A stretch of 64,000 bases of DNA from Eutrigla gurnardus (taxonomy: Eukaryota > Chordata > Actinopteri > Perciformes > Triglidae), in the NCBI GenBank assembly GCA_963514095.1, contig OY741276.1, forward strand, positions 13,181,487 through 13,245,486, read 5' to 3'. Below, in pieces: positions 63,472 through 64,000 of this stretch; position 1 is the stretch's first letter, and every line of letters begins with the position of its first letter. The position numbers and the translations under genes are program-made. The notes beneath the pieces are model-generated. The model was not told the origin of the DNA and searched no databases. It saw nothing but the letters and a program-made list of their open reading frames with translations.

Positions 63472-63800
63472 ACTGACTTTTTTGTGAATTTTAGACATAC
63501 TATATACTATGACTTTTTTTATTTTATTATTTGATTAAGGGTTTTTATGACTGTTTTGGACTCGCAACACTCAAGACTTTGCTTGACATACGATCCGAGG
63601 GATTTTTCTTTCATTTTCGACATACTATACTATGTGCACGTGCTTGTATGTGTGTTTTTGTGTGTGGAAGTAGTCAGACAACTAATGTGGTTGGGTACAT
63701 TATATTAGTTTGTTTGTTCTATCATGTTGAAAAAAGTCATAAAATAGGTCATAAAAAAAGTCATACTATAGTATGTTGAAAAAGGTTCTAGTAGGCTATA
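63472..63800. repeat. Degenerate ACATACTATACTATGAC repeat
   Basis: Variants of the unit recur: GACATACTATATACTATGAC near 63493, CGACATACTATACTATGTG near 63619 and GTCATACTATAGTATGTTG near 63760. They are interspersed with GACTTTTTT and AAAAAGTCATAAAA blocks. I recognise this as a fish repeat type. Unit borders are irregular. Confidence 0.55.
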
Positions 63801-64000
63801 GCATGTCCAAAAATAGATAAAATAGAATGAACACAACTATCTAGATTGTATCATTACAGTAAAAAATAAATAAAAAAGAAGTCATGTTTGAGTCCGGTTT
63901 TATGTCTTCTCTCAAATCTCAGCATCAAGAGGTTGGTTTAACTTTGCTTAAAGTATTTATTTGTCCCATATATTTTTTATAATTTAGGCCCATGCCAGAG
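63801..64000. other. Right edge, nothing recognised
   Basis: AT-rich, with no coding evidence. Confidence 0.4.

Overview
The window looks like genomic DNA from a teleost fish, probably a spiny-rayed one. It holds vertebrate genes with short, canonical GT-AG introns (otp, crhbp, ckmt2). Dinucleotide microsatellites are exceptionally dense, and several dispersed repeats typical of fish genomes are present. No bacterial features were seen.

Layout: Positions 1-27,000 contain no gene I can support, apart from one possible exon of an unknown minus-strand gene at 604-717. This stretch is the upstream flank of otp. It mixes simple repeats, two copies of one hAT-like element, and islands of complex sequence rich in TAAT and octamer cores that look like candidate enhancers. 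The homeobox gene otp (Orthopedia, three exons, + strand) lies at 27,428-31,349. About 11.5 kb of non-coding DNA follows. The gene crhbp (corticotropin-releasing hormone-binding protein, seven exons, + strand, 322 aa) lies at 42,846-49,484. From 49,800 to 55,000 the sequence is repeat-rich and includes a decayed Ty3/gypsy pol fragment. A compact three-exon Ly6/uPAR-family gene (106 aa, minus strand) lies at 55,329-55,841; I reconstructed it from splice signals, because none of its exons is a long ORF. The gene ckmt2 (sarcomeric mitochondrial creatine kinase, nine coding exons, minus strand, 418 aa) lies at 57,674-61,135, with a probable upstream non-coding exon ending at 62,460. The right edge holds repeats and a short plus-strand relic resembling creatine kinase exon 3.

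How they fit together: Otp specifies neuroendocrine hypothalamic neurons, including those that make CRH, and Crhbp is the secreted protein that sequesters CRH. Their direct adjacency here suggests, by inference only, a shared regulatory neighbourhood. Ckmt2 is a muscle energy enzyme and the Ly6 protein is a predicted GPI-anchored surface protein; neither has an obvious link to the first two.

The strongest leads are the uncharacterised Ly6 gene, a (TG)41 tract between the polypyrimidine tract and acceptor of crhbp exon 5, the creatine-kinase exon relic, a local hairpin-forming triplication beside the ckmt2 3' end, and the candidate enhancer islands.
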